Part shown: positions 24,690 to 36,680 of the stretch, piece after piece
Numbering within the stretch: position 1 is the first letter of the stretch
Layout of the letters: the number at the start of each line of letters is the position of its first letter
Source of the DNA: Tetraselmis striata
Lineage: Eukaryota; Chlorophyta; Chlorodendrophyceae; Chlorodendrales; Chlorodendraceae
Direction of reading: 5' to 3'
Length of the DNA: 64,000 bases
Assembly: GCA_006384855.1 (NCBI GenBank)
Contig: VCJN01000653.1
Coordinates: 1-64,000, forward strand
Notes under the pieces: model-generated
Seen by the model: only the letters and a program-made list of their open reading frames with translations
Databases searched by the model: none
What the model was told of the DNA's origin: nothing
Translations under genes and position numbers: made by a program

Positions 24690-27308
24690 CTACATGGGTG
24701 GATAGCTGGAGCAAGGGTCCGCACAGCAGGCCACCATCGCGCCCATGTAGCTGTCCGGCGCGCAACGCAGCCCCCAGCCCGAGCCGCGCACCACGTAGTG
24801 CCCTGGCACGACCGGCCCGGCGCCGTCGCTGTCGTCGTGGTAGTCGCAGCCGCGGTGCGTCCACACGTGGTGGTAGTTGACGTAGCAGCCGGCGTCGAAG
24901 AGAGCGCCGCCCTCCACCTCCGCTGGCCCGCACAGCCGCGCACCGCGAGCCTCGCACGCAGCCACGGCGGCGGCCGCGTCCACGCCGTACGTGCACGGCA
25001 GCGGCGCCTCGTCGACGGGAGCCGCGCCGGCGCGGACGCTGGTCATCGTGCACACGGCGCCGGACCAGCGCTGCCGGAAGTGCGGCAGCTGCGCACAGCA
25101 CGCCGCCGACTGTGGCGGCGGCGGTGGCGGCTGTGGCGTGGCTGTCGGGGTCGCAGGGTTAGGTGACGCGGTGGCCGTCGCCTCTGGCGTGGGCGTGGGT
25201 GTGGCGGTGGGCCCGTCAGGGCGCGGGTTGACCACCGGGAGCCGGCGCTCGGCCCCCCAGCCGGCCATGGTCTCCGTCACCCAGTCGATGACGGTGCTGA
25301 CCTTGGCGTACACGCCCGGGTAGCGCGGGTCGGCGCAGCCCTGCCCCCAGGAGATTACCCCTACCTGCAGGGCCCACGGGGAGGGGGGGGGGGGGGGGGG
25401 GGGGGGCATCAGGCTGGATGATGGCACTGCTGGATTGCAGATTAGCGTGGGAATCTAGGGTTTATCCATGGGATTCAGGGTTTGGGGTTTGGGTATTAGG
25501 TGCACTCTGGAGTGGCTGGCGTGCGCCATGTGGGGCAAGCACGCAGCGCCCTTTCGCAGCCCGGAGGCATCCCGTGCGAGGATCTCGGGCAGGATCCACA
25601 TTAGGTGCCGGGTTGCTGATTGCGCCCGTGTCCACAGGAGGCCACTTATTGCGGGCTTTGTGCTTGTGCCGTAGAGCTTTGTTAGGCGCTGCGGGCGTAA
25701 CAGCCCTTCGACAGCGACCTGACCTGCGGCGCTGACTGGACCTGAAAGGAGCTCATCTGGCCATGACCAGCCAACCTGAGATGATCGTATTGTTTTGGGG
25801 TGTGATTCGCCCCTCGGAGGTGGTGCTACGGGCGTGAGCCGATTCGCTGCCCACCTGCGCAGAGCCCGCAGCGGGTTGGCGCGCGGCAGGCGGGATGCGG
25901 CGCACCTGCACGTCCTCGCCCGGGTTGCCGAGGCGCAGCAGCGGCCCGCCGCTGTCGCCGCGGCAGGCGTCGCGCCCCGGCTCGATGGCGCACATCATGG
26001 CCTCGTTCACCAGCCAGCCGCCCTGCTGGCACACCGGGTCCTCCGCCGGCAGGAAGCCCACCTCCGCCACCATCAGCTCCGCCGCGGTGCGCGGCATCGC
26101 GCTGGGGCTGGGGTCCATGATGCCCCAGCCCAGCACCGTCAGCGGCTCCCCCGCCGCCAGGGCCTCGTACGCGTGGCCGTCGTCCAGCAGCACCGGCTGC
26201 TGCGCGGACAGCGTGGCCAGCCGCAGCAGCCGGAAGTCCCAGTCCGGCACCGCGCGCTGCACGCTGTAGCGCGGGTGCGCCTCGTCGTCCGCAATCACGT
26301 GCTCCTCAAACAGGCCATACTGCTCGCAGCGTCCGACAAAAGGCTCGGCACATCAGCAAGTCACACCCAGAAGGGGGGGCAGAGAGTGAGAATAGGCCTG
26401 CGGGCGAGCCGGTGGGTAGGTGGCCGCCCACCTCATCGTCCAGGCTGTGCAGCGCCACGTACGCGAGTTCAAAGTTGGAGCAATGGCCGGCAGTCAGCAC
26501 GACGCCGGGCGCCACCAGCGTGCCGCCGCACAGGAAGCCGCCGCCGTAGAGGTAGACCATGTAGGGGAAGCGCCCGCGCGGGGCGCCCAGCCCGCCCACA
26601 ATGCGCGGCTGGATGCGAGGCATCTCGGCGCCTTGCTCCGCCTCCTCCTGGGGGCATGGGGCAAGACAACAGGAGGGGGCAGGTGTAATCAGGCCCAGCA
26701 CCGAACTGCCCTGCTCCTGGCGATGCTGTCCGCAGTAGCACCAAACAGCCCAGGCGCCCAGGCGGCTGTCACTCCATGCCTCGCCCAGGCGGCTGTCACT
26801 CCATGCCTCTTTCTCCATGTCTCTGTGTCATGCTGGCTGTCTTCTATTCTATCCCCCCTATTGAGTGGTCTACGTAGCTAATTTGTGTCTGAATCGGTTA
26901 GAAATACTACATAAGTGTGGCTCGAGACAGTGCTGCCGCCGGCGCACATGGGAAGTCTCTCAGCGCCGCCGACATCTAGAAAAGCTTAAGAATGGACTGC
27001 TTTACTAAAACTGTACTCGTAATGGTACTCCCCCAAAAAATCAAGTGCGGTACGCCGGGACAATACGCGGCCGTGCGCACCTCCTGCGGCTCCGTCGGCA
27101 CCGGGGTCACCAGGAACACCGGCTTATGCGCCGCCACCGGCACGCCCCACACCGCGCCTTCCCCCAGCTGGTCGCCGCTCACCAGCCCGGATTGCCGGGG
27201 TGGCCCTGGCCGTCGCTGCGCCGCGGCGAGGTCGAGACGGAGCAGCAGCAAAAGCGCCAGCAGCGCCCGCGCCGGCCGGGCCGGGGAGCACCTCCGCCCG
27301 TCCGCCAT
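24690..27308 (-). CDS. Secreted trypsin-like serine protease with Cys-rich C-terminal module
   Basis: Four minus-strand exons, all phase 0 (27308-27081, 26647-26432, 26319-25906, 25364-24690), encode about 510 residues. Residues 1-30 are a signal peptide with a run of leucines. A short propeptide ends before IVGG at about residue 92. The peptidase S1 triad is intact: His in LTAGHC (about 131), Asp in [10 protein letters not shown] (about 176) and Ser in GDSGGP (about 271). [10 protein letters not shown] puts Asp at the S1-pocket position, predicting cleavage after Arg or Lys. The catalytic domain ends near [10 protein letters not shown] Thr/Pro-rich linker ([15 protein letters not shown]) leads to a C-terminal Cys-rich module with [12 protein letters not shown] and a GC...VWT pattern, resembling modules in other secreted algal proteins; I cannot name it with confidence. 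The third intron has a 24-nt C-run on the sense strand close to its acceptor. Confidence 0.95.
26755..26808. repeat. Exact tandem duplication of 27 bp
   Basis: Two perfect 27-bp units, each starting CGCCCAGGCGGCTGTCACTC, lie within the first intron of the protease gene. The lack of differences points to a recent slip or duplication. Confidence 0.9.
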
Positions 27309-27619
27309 TACGGCAGCGCAGGCGCGCGGCTCTATCAGGACGCTGGCGGGTGCCGCGCTGTGATCGAAACTTCCGCGTCCTGTTGAAAGTCGCTGGAGTG
27401 CGGCCCGTTGTAGTCAGAGGAGGTGCTATGCGCTGTGCCGCGTGGCCGGTTGCGGCGGTAGAGAACTGGTGGCGCCGCTTGTCGAGAGTCCCAGTACGAT
27501 TTGTTTGTACTACAGGCGTCAAAAGTAATGATAATCGAGCTCAGCTGGTGTCGTGATTTTAATGTACGGATACTCATCTGCTATATGTATAGTTAAGGCA
27601 TAATAAGTTAGCTGCAAAG

Positions 27620-28230
27620 GGCGATCAGGAAACCACCCGAAAAGGCAGTAGGAAACATCCACTGCGAGGTGGTAGCAGCACCAGAAGAGGGTGCGGAATG
27701 AGCACGGGCAGACGCATCAGACTTGGGCACTTGGCCGTCTGCACTTCAGCAGAGAGAAGGCCGCCCAAGGTACCATGCACGCAAGTAGAAACTCGCTGCA
27801 ACAGCAACCCCCACCGCGTGCGCGACAGGTGATGGCGGAACTCAGCGGGCTCGCAAGCGACAAAGTTCCGAAGAGCCTGGACGGACTGACCACGAAGGAA
27901 GCATGAAGTCGGGCGCGGAAGCCCGCCAGGGAAGTTGAGCACAATAAGTAACAGCGTGAAGATGTAGACCACCGTCAAAGCGGTGTTTCCGAGGCGGCCG
28001 CGGACCCCAACCACAAAAGGGTAATACCGGTGAACACCCTGCACCGAGGCGGAAGCCGCCCGGTCCGCCACCAGCTTGTTGTGCTCCGCCTCGGTCGCCG
28101 CGATCCGAGGGGTGCACCAGCGGGTGTCGTTGCCCCATGTGAGGGTCGTGGAGGACGTAGCACGCACGCGAAATCGATCATGTACTCGCGCCCCCCCCCC
28201 CCCCCTGCCCCCCCCGCCAGCGTCAAATCG
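27620..28230 (-). mobile_element. 5'-truncated LINE-like remnant (C-terminal tail of ORF2)
   Basis: A minus-strand frame (28167-27625) encodes about 180 residues with HRYYPFVVGVRGRLGNTALT followed by a hydrophobic stretch and FLRGQSVQALRNF. It is about four-fifths identical by eye to the plus-strand copy at 61551-62087, and DNA similarity begins in both at TGACGCTGGCGGGG next to a G/C-run. The YYPFVV...GRLG pattern is like the segment after the reverse transcriptase in several non-LTR retrotransposons, hence the call; no reverse transcriptase motifs are present in either copy. A small two-copy gene family is the alternative. The 311 bp between this element and the protease gene hold nothing recognisable. 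Confidence 0.55.
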
Positions 28231-30210
28231 CCAATGAATATGCTGGTCCTAATAGTCGCTAGTTGATATATTCCGCGTCCCGTGTGCGTACTCTTCACGA
28301 CAATCTCGGGTACAATTCCAGGTATACGGCGTCTGTCATCGACTCCATCATCGGGGACAACCCAGGCGATTTGCTCGGTCCTGAGCTCTGCATGCATGGA
28401 GGCGGTGATGAAGACTTGGCGCGCGGACACCGTCGCGGAGTGCGTGCATGGGCGTGAGAGCCTCAACATCAGTCTCTTGCCGCATATCCGGTTTGGCAAG
28501 CTGATGCTTAGGGTCTTTCAACATCTATAATGTTTGCACGTGCTGCATTGCTTTACTCATTAAAAAATATAGTAATGATGGTACTATCATTATCGAATTA
28601 TTTGACATGTATATCTCATATGGTATTTTCTGAGTCTGCTCTAGGCAGCTTGTTCAAAATGTAAGACTGCAAGGCAGTGGGCTCAGACAGCGGTAACACC
28701 CTTTCCATGCAAGTGGGAAACAAGCACCCATCTTAAGAAAGTAGGGTATGTGCCGCTCTGTTTGGGCTTCACAGAATTCGTTGCCTACTCCACCAGTGTT
28801 GTTGCCCGGCAACTTGCTAGTCTCTTTCATCAAGTATGGAAAACATACAGCTGTCATTTGCTTTAATTCAGAGAAGACGGTATGTTGAGTGTTAGTGTCT
28901 CTTTCACTCAATGCAGATATGAGGTCGGCAAAAGTTGTGTAAGAGGTAGAAGATTATTTAATACTGTAGATTGCGTAACGCTCCGCATTGTTGTCCACTA
29001 TATATCAATAAGCACTGGTTTCAACATGTCAATCCACTTTACATAGTCGGAAGGGTTGAGAGTGAAGCACCAGTGTCATGATGCAATGAACTTTTTGTTG
29101 TCACTCAAAAAGTCATTTCTGACTGTCTTTTAAAGGTTGGAGCTGAGGGTGAAAGCAGTCCACAGTGTCAACTTTGTTGGACGCATTGCTATCAGCAAAC
29201 ACTTCAGCTTGGTAGGTAATATGGCATGCCGTGTTGTATTGAACAATTGCTGTGGTAAGTAAAACATCGGCATGTGCTCTATCATCGTTTAAATTCATAA
29301 TTGTGTTATTGTGGACTTATTATCAGGGGTAGGGATCGCGCAGCAGCAGCGCTCCCCCCCAGCACGCATTGATTTCGCCCGCAGCTCGCTCGTTATTATA
29401 AAGTGTCGGCCCCCATTTTATGAAGTATACCGGAGGATCGCGGACTACATAAATCCGTTGATATGTTATTACTCGCGGAGGGTAGTTGGCAAGAGAATCA
29501 CATGGCAGTTTATCTATGGCGCTTTGGCTTTCAACCTCCCCCACTTCGACAGTCTTGCAACGCCAATCTCGGCTAAAAACATGGCGCTGCAGGCAATTGC
29601 AGGCACGGAGGTCTACCTGTCTGACAGTACCTTATGACACACACCATTGCTGGCAGACAGAGGCGCAGGGGTGTCCGCGGCACTCGGGGGCGGCGGGCAG
29701 CAAGCGCAATGGCATTACTTACGCAAAGACAATTATTTCCCTTTAGTCCAGGGCAATGTATCTTCACATGCTGTGACTGCCTACCATGAGTTGCATTCAT
29801 AACCTTATGTAAGTCGGCTGGAACATTTCTTGCACTTGCAGTAGATAAGACTGGAGGTCATTAGTATGGATGTGTATTTATGGGAAGAATTCACTGCAGT
29901 CCTTGCCTAGATGGGCGATGCTCTTTGCGCCAGGGTCAGCGCTGACTAGTCTGTAGAAGAATGGCGTATAAGTCACACGCCAAAATCCGAAATCCGGCGC
30001 AGTGCAAGGAGCACAGGGGTGCCACGGCACGGCTTGCAGCGTTTGTTTTAGAAACCGCGCCGACCGCTCCGTGACCAAATTGGAAGTTGGCGCAGATCAG
30101 CGCTGTGTTTCTCCGTGCGGTGGCAGCGTCGTCTTTCGCCCCAGAGATGCTTGCCCGAAACCCTGCGGATCTCCACGCAGGCAGGTTTGGGGGCTAGTTC
30201 CGTGCAACTG
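28231..30210. other. Gene-poor stretch, AT-richer
   Basis: Only unsupported frames are present, e.g. plus 29311-29637 (108 codons) and minus 28654-28911. Neither shows a family signature. Confidence 0.5.
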
Positions 30211-31946
30211 TCACAGGTCTCCCGGCTGGACGGGGTGGCGGGGCGGCTCGCCACGGCGCGCCGCCCGCCAATTTTCAAGCAGCACCCCGCAGCTCGCGGC
30301 AGTGGTCATCCGCCCAGCAATGTGGGGTGACAGCCGCACGCGCGGGTGGTGCCACAGTGGGGAGCCCGGCGGCGGCGGCTCTGGGGAGGTCACGTCAAGC
30401 ACAGCCTCGCCCAGGTGCCCCGCGTCCAGCAGCGCCAGCACGTCCTCCTGCACCACCACCTCCGCCCGGCCGCAGTTGACCAGCGATGCGCCCGCCGGCA
30501 GCATCCGAAGCCGTGAGGCGTCCAGCAGCCCGCGGGTGTCCTCCTTCAGCGGCAGAATGGCCACCAGCACCTGCGCCACCGGCAATGCACTCACGCCACA
30601 ACAGTAAGCACTCAAGCAAAGCCATCCGTGCTCTAGAAACCGCACGTCTTCCTGGACGTTCGGGTGCTGTGAATCGTGAGGTGTGCCCCAACCAGTCAGT
30701 TTTCGTGTTTAGATGCATGCGGGGGGCGTCCGGCCAGTTCAACGCCGGCAAAGCACGATGGCCACTTTAATGACGAATATCGTCGCAACACGCCATCAAT
30801 TAAGGATTTTAAGCCACCGATTGTCAAGCGACCGCGCCCGCGACCGTCATGCAACTAAACTGCTCGGTGTGAAGCGCTTAAGTGCAACACATCCCGCATC
30901 CAACCACACTGAATTCTGCCAAACAACATGGAAACACTGCGACATCGAACAACGCAAAACGCTGTCCGACAATGCGCGAAGGCACTGAGAAGAACAGGCG
31001 CGGTTTAATTGTCCCTGCGAGATACTCAGCACGCCCGCGTACCGTTTCTACAGCAACACGCACTTACTGGCCTTGGTACCCGTACTGGTACGAGTTCGTC
31101 TGCCATCCCGTTGCTGAAGCTGCACAGCACGTCCGAGGATCACCCACACACACACGTGCTCGCGTGGCCCGGACCCTGAACCGTGTGCGCATCACTCATC
31201 CATCCCGCCTTATGCGGGATGCGGGCCGCTTTTAGGCGGCTTGCTGTGTTGATTTTCTAATTCTGGGGAACTGCACTTTTGTAATTCACACTGGTTCTCA
31301 GCACGCTCGTGTACCGTTTCTACAACACGCACTTCCTGGCCTTGGTACCCGTACTGGTACGAGTACTGTATGAACCACTGATTGGCCTTAATGTGGTTTT
31401 GATGGCCGTGCTCACTTGAAACCCGGAATATCGGCAAAGTCATCATCGTGGCGATATTCGATCGTGGCTGGCGCGGCGCCACTGGTGGTGGACACCGGCG
31501 CATTGGGCACGTGCGCCCTGCTGTCTGTGTCAAGGTGCGCCATGGGCAGAAGAACGACGCCGTACGGGTGCGTCACACACAGCCCCGCGCGCGTCTGCGC
31601 GGCGGGCTTCCCACCTGCGCCCTCCGCAGAAAGGGCTCCAGGCTGCCGCGGCCCGCCATGACCTCGCAGCAGCTGCTGGCGGCAGGGCGGGGCGACCGCG
31701 ACCACCCCACGACGCGGAAGCCTGTGCGCACCAGTGCCGCCGCCGCCGCGGAGCCACAAGCGCCAAAGCCCAGCACGCCCACCGTCACGTCCTGCGCCAG
31801 CGCTCAGTCAGCGCAATAATATGTATAAAGTTACAAGCAGAGGTATTAATGTACTTTATTGCCTCTTTTCCGGGCATATAATTATATGTATACATTCATA
31901 CTTACATAATTGCATACATATGTACATATTGAATATGTATATACAT

Positions 31947-31984
<38 letters not shown>

Positions 31985-32878
31985 ATGATAGATAGTCCTG
32001 ACGATGATGTGTAGAAAGAAAAACTAAAATATATTAAACAATTAAACTTGACTGTTACAGGAGATTCTGGCACGCAGAGCACAACTTGTGCAGATGTGCA
32101 GCACCACAGCTATGACGCCCTCCATTGCGCCTCGTGCAGTGGATACTCCCTCTCTCTCTCTCTCTCTCTCTCTCTTGTGCTCGATGTCTGCAGATGGTGC
32201 GTCAGCCATAAAATGCCCTGTGAAAGGGAGGCCACTGGGCAGTCACAGTTGTGCCGATCATCCAGACATAAGGTCCATCCAATGGCTGTTCATCATGCCA
32301 TCCCGCAGAGCGGAACGTGCCGTGCTGTGCTGTGCGAGGGAGGGATGCAAGGTCGTGCGGAGGTGGGCGGGGGAAGCGGGGGCCGCGGCGTCCTACCTGC
32401 GGGTCGCGCGGGAGGCCGGTGGCGGTGGGCTCCCACTGTCCGGCGCGCTGCTGCCGCGCCATCTCGGGCGCGCCCAGCGCCAGCGACAGCAGCGCGTGCA
32501 CCACGAAGTGGCCCATCCGCTGCGGCGCCAGCGGGTCCAGCAGCCGGCACAGCGCCACCCCCGGCGGCAGGTCCCCCGCGGCGCGCAGGTGGTCCGTGCC
32601 GCTGGCCATGCCGCAGACGAGGCGCAGGCGGTCGCCGGCAGCGGCCCACAGCCCCGGCGGCGGGTCATACACAAACAGGGCGTCGGCGCCCGCCACCGCC
32701 GCGGCCGCCGCCGCCTCCGGCTCGTCCGCCGTCCAGACCGCCACGTGCGCCCCCGGCGCGGCTGCGGCCAGCCGGGCGGCGATGTCGCGCCCCCAGTCCA
32801 CGTTCATGGGCCCGCCGCACACCACAGCGGCGCGCGCGCCGTGCAGCACATCCGCGCCCGAGCCCCCAGCCTGGCCGC
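30211..32878 (-). CDS. GhrA-like glyoxylate/hydroxypyruvate reductase (D-2-hydroxyacid dehydrogenase)
   Basis: Exons 32878-32397, 31791-31615 and 30570-30211 encode about 338 residues covering the whole GhrA-type fold. The enzymes reduce glyoxylate to glycolate or hydroxypyruvate to D-glycerate with NAD(P)H. The first exon holds the substrate-binding half, the second the Rossmann motif TVGVLGFGACGS, and the third the catalytic Arg (NCGRAEVV), Glu (TSPEPPP) and His (LSPHIAG), ending at a natural C-terminus. The first exon begins at a splice acceptor, not at an ATG: the only in-frame ATG (32807) would cut off the first beta-strand. An upstream exon is therefore needed, and the nearest coding sequence upstream on this strand is the aminotransferase. 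Introns are 605 and 1044 bp, with (TG)16 at 31952-31983 and (TC)12 at 32151-32174. Confidence 0.9.
31027..31367. repeat. Direct repeat pair inside the reductase's second intron
   Basis: About 31022-31095 and 31295-31367 share TCAGCACGC, GTACCGTTTCTACA and CTGGCCTTGGTACCCGTACT; only a few bases differ over roughly 70. The copies end in the GTAC-type array seen elsewhere in the window. Confidence 0.85.
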
Positions 32879-33084
32879 CTGCGAGCAAGGTTGGACAGAG
32901 CAGCAGCGATTACATACGTAGAGCGAGAAAAACAGGCTGCTGGGAGTAAAATGACATGCTACATATGTATCACATCATATATCATACATCATATTGTTAT
33001 GTATGTTCTTACATATGTACACATAAATTGGTATGCCTACCCGTGTATATATGTTACAAATGTATGATTGCACATGCTGCATAT

Positions 33085-35125
33085 TCAAACGCGCAAATAT
33101 ACTACTCCATATATGTTTATTACGCAATTTGAAAATGTCTTTGACGCAGAGGGGGGGCTGTTAGCGTTCATGTGCTGCGCCACGCCATGGGGTGGCGCGC
33201 CTGGGCTGGGCGAGGTCTGGCCCTGCGAGGCGGCCTGGAAACTCTGGGCGCACGCCACGATGGCGCGGCCCGCCGCCCGCATGTCCTCCGGCGCCGCCAG
33301 CAGCCCCACACGGATGAAGGGCGCCAGCTCCGCGCCAAACGCCTCCCCCGGCAGCACGCTGAAGCCGTGGCCGTCCAGCAGCGCCTCCGCAAACGCGAGC
33401 CCACCGGGCGCCCCGCTCGCGCTGCACACGTCGACCAGCACAAACATGCCTGCCTGCGGGACGATGGGCCGCACCAGCGCGCTGCCGCCCAGGCCCGCCA
33501 GCAGCGCCGCCAGCCGCGCGGCGTAGCGCGCCGCCTCCGCGTTGCCCGGCGCCAGCAGCGGCATCACCGCCAGCGCGGCGTGCTGCGTGAGGGGGGAGAC
33601 GCCGTAGAGCACCGCCTCGGACACCGCCTGCGCGGCCGCCTGCAAGGCCGGCGGGACAGCCATCCAGCCAACCCGCCAGCCGGGGCGCAGCCCAATCTGC
33701 GGTAACACACAAAAGTGGCCCGGGGGGGGGGGGGGGGGGGAGGGGGGGGGGGGGGCGTATTGGGTCAGCCGATTACAGCCTGCTCAATGCAAGTTACAAT
33801 GAGGCAAGGCGGAGAGGCGCATGCTGGGCCAACATGCAGGGGGAGGCTCTTTGGACGGCTATTGGATTCACACTGCACCGCGCGGCAACCTCCTAAAGCC
33901 CCTGGTCCCGGCATTAGCCCCTTGGAGGCATGCCCAGGAAGGTGCTGCTGGGAATGGTGCGCCGGCGAGGCCACGGCTGCAGAGAGGGCGGAGGCGGAGC
34001 ATGGCCAGCGGCCTTCCTGGGGTGGCGAGGAAGGGGGGGGCTACCTTGGAGAAGGAGCCCAGGCAAATGGCGCGCTGGCAGAGGCCCGGCACGGCGGTGC
34101 AGCTGCGGAAGAGGCGCGCCTGCGGGTTGTCGCCGTACACCAGCGCGCCGTACACCTCGTCCGCGATCAGCGTGACGTCGTGCCGCTCGCATATGGCGCC
34201 CAGCTCCGCCAGGGTGTCGGCGCCGATGAGGTGGCCGGTGGGGTTGTGCGGGTTGGTGATGAGGATGGCGGCCGCGGCGCCTGGGTGTGCCGCCAGCGCG
34301 GCGTCCAGGCTGGCAGGGGACAGTCGGAAGTCGTCGGACGCGGGCTGGGGCACCGCCAGCAGCCGGCCCCCGGCCATGGCGACGGTGTGCTCGTACGTGG
34401 CGTACAGCGGCGTGGGCGTGAGAACCAGTGGGGCAGACCCTGCTGGGCGAGTGAAGGTGCGGAGAGGCAGACCCCATCATGCACCGCCTCAGCAACGCTG
34501 CACTGCCACGTGCCCAATGCAAATCAATACTGCCGCCCCGTCACGCAATCAGAGTAAGTCGCCGCCATCCCACAAACCATCCCTACCCATGTCGCCACCC
34601 TGCTATGGATAGCGAGCGCCCAATAATCCTGCTAATTCCCTCCTCCCCTTTCCTCCACTCTCGTCATCCGTTTAAGCGTGTCTCTTCTGTCGAAACCCTA
34701 AACCCAAGGTGGCCGGCCGCTTAGCACAGTCACTGTGCGCCATGGTCGGCTCGACCGCACCCAGTCCCCAGCCCCTCGGCTCTCCGGCGCCACCCACCTT
34801 CCGGTGCCCCGCCTCGGCAAGCGCGCTCGCGAAAGCGGCGGCACAGCATCGAGACAGCGATGAAGAGCGCCGTCTGAGCGCCGCAGGTGATCGACACGCA
34901 GTCCGTCCCCGCCGCGCCAAGCCGCTCCGCCAGCGCCGCGCGCAGCTCCGGCAGGCCCAGTCCCTCCGCGTAGCCCTCTTCGCCGCGCGCCACGGCGGCC
35001 TGGACCGCCTCCAGCGCGGCGGGCGCGGAGGGGGTGTCCGGCTCGCCCATCCCCAGCAGCACCACCGCCTCGCCCGCGGACTTCCGGGCGGCCGCCAGCC
35101 GGTGCAGAGCCCACGGGTTGACCAT
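33085..35125 (-). CDS. PLP-dependent class I/II aminotransferase
   Basis: Exons 35125-34798, 34439-34045 and 33696-33085 join in phase (1, then 0), giving about 444 residues if the last exon reads to its TGA. Fold-type I features in order: VNPWALHRL and LLGMGEPDTPS near the N-terminus, GYAEGLGLPELRAAL, TNPHNPTG, ADEVYGALVY, and GSFSK with the PLP-binding Lys at the exon junction followed by PGWRVGW. The substrate is not deducible. The start at 35125 fits the family, but an organelle-targeting exon upstream cannot be excluded; an Arg/Ser-rich frame lies there in another phase. The last about 35 codons (after CAQSFQAAS) go beyond the usual family end and look like linker or intron. The GhrA-like exons begin only 206 bp downstream on the same strand. 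The second intron carries 19- and 14-nt C-runs (sense) close to its acceptor. Confidence 0.9.
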
Positions 35126-36680
35126 GTCCGCTGCCCCGGGTCGGTCGACGAGGCCGGCTGGAGGCAGTACTGGGTCGCAATAACAATCCTAGGTGTTATT
35201 GGCCCCGCGGAGGGAGGGGGCGGGGGAGGGGGGTGTGCCCGGACCGTTCGTGAGGACTGTCGTAGCAGTGGCGACAAAGAAAAGGCGCGGCGCGTCGTGC
35301 TGGCAGCAGCAACACGACGACTGCTGCGCCAGCTTCGTCGCCAATCGCGGGCGGCTGTCCTGTTGATCTTAACGGCGAGCAGTTGCCGCGCCGCGCGCGT
35401 GCGGAGAGGACGGAGGGATGGTTTCGGAGCAGCATTTAGTCGGGAACGACGACGTTGTGTACACACTGTGTGCGTCCGCTCATGCGCTGTTCACGCCCGC
35501 ATCAGCGGCGGCGTCGTCATGGGCGGTCGACTTCATATGAGGGCACCACGGAAGGTAATTTTTTTGCGGGGAGTATTTGTAGTTTATTGCGGGCCCATCG
35601 AAATTACCAACCGAAGTCGCGACGTCGCGACGCGATGATGGCGAAAAAACGAGCGACGGGCGGCGGTGCGAGCGCCCCGAGGCGGCGCGACATCTGGAGA
35701 CGACAGCTGCAGGAGGGCGCAAGTGATGCACGACCTGGGGAAAGTCGCGCTTAGTATGCGCATCAGCTGCTGCCAGCGGTCAGGCCATCGGTCACCGTAC
35801 TGGGACGTCGCCGCACAGCAGCGGTGGCGGAGTAGAGTAAACATAGCAGCGAGTAGTGAGCACGGCGGGTCGTTTGGTACCTTAAATTGCTCCTCTAGTT
35901 AGTAGGACGGTAGGTAGCCGCCGTACTGGCAGGATATGCGCGTGTCAGGGAGGCGGTGTCGGAGCATGCAAAAACTGCAGCTAGCCACCGTTAAGCTGGC
36001 AGAATAGACAGCACCCGTCCTAGTTGTTTCCTGTTCCTCTCAGAGGTCAGTGGGTCACTGCTTCGTGATGTTGGGTTCCGTGGTTTTGGAGCAGCAGCAG
36101 CAGCATCACCTCACTGCTGTAGTCATCCTCATCGACGGCTGCGCCTGCATAAGATTCGTTTTCCTGGGGGGAGGGGGAGGTCGCATAAATACCGACCAAT
36201 TATGTTGTCGCGACTATAACCACCAAAACGACCCGCGCTGTGCAACTGAAACATTGCTACTGCTGCCAATCAGGTATGCCCATTACCGTGATGCGCCGTG
36301 CGGACGAGACTACTGCGACGGGATGGTGCTGGCGAGATTCGATTGCGAATGACACGACCGACATAAGATGAATGACATTTGTTTAAGGGGCATTAGTGTT
36401 GATGCTTAACTATTTTCGCCTAGTCAAGTGGCACCGTGATTGTCAGCAGCAGTGCACACGTTATGCAAAATGGAAAACAATAAATTGTATTCCGAGTCGT
36501 GTTCATGAACTGCAATGCAACAGACGAGGCGTATCTAACATACAAAACAGCGCTGTCAATCAGTTTGCAACTCCAAATGAAAATTCGTATTTACATGTCG
36601 GCATATCCAGAGCCAGGACTAGGATCTGCAGCAATACGAAAGCAGCTGCAGCTCCCGGCCCTGGATGACATACGTCCAAG
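35126..36680. other. Intergenic, no gene recognised
   Basis: It presumably includes the aminotransferase promoter, but no TATA word is obvious. Short frames only. Confidence 0.45.

Noticed and set aside
24441-25166. Plus-strand frame of 241 codons over the protease C-terminus
   Set aside because: It is Arg/Ala/Gly-rich, typical of antisense GC-rich coding DNA, and overlaps a confidently assigned minus-strand exon.
32202-32807. Independent start of the reductase at the ATG at 32807
   Set aside because: It would delete the first beta-strand (RAAVVCGG) of the fold, which is encoded just upstream in the same exon.
34672-35466. Arg/Ser-rich minus frame as a mitochondrial presequence of the aminotransferase
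   Set aside because: It is in a different phase from the enzyme, and no donor/acceptor pair joins the two convincingly; kept only as a possibility.
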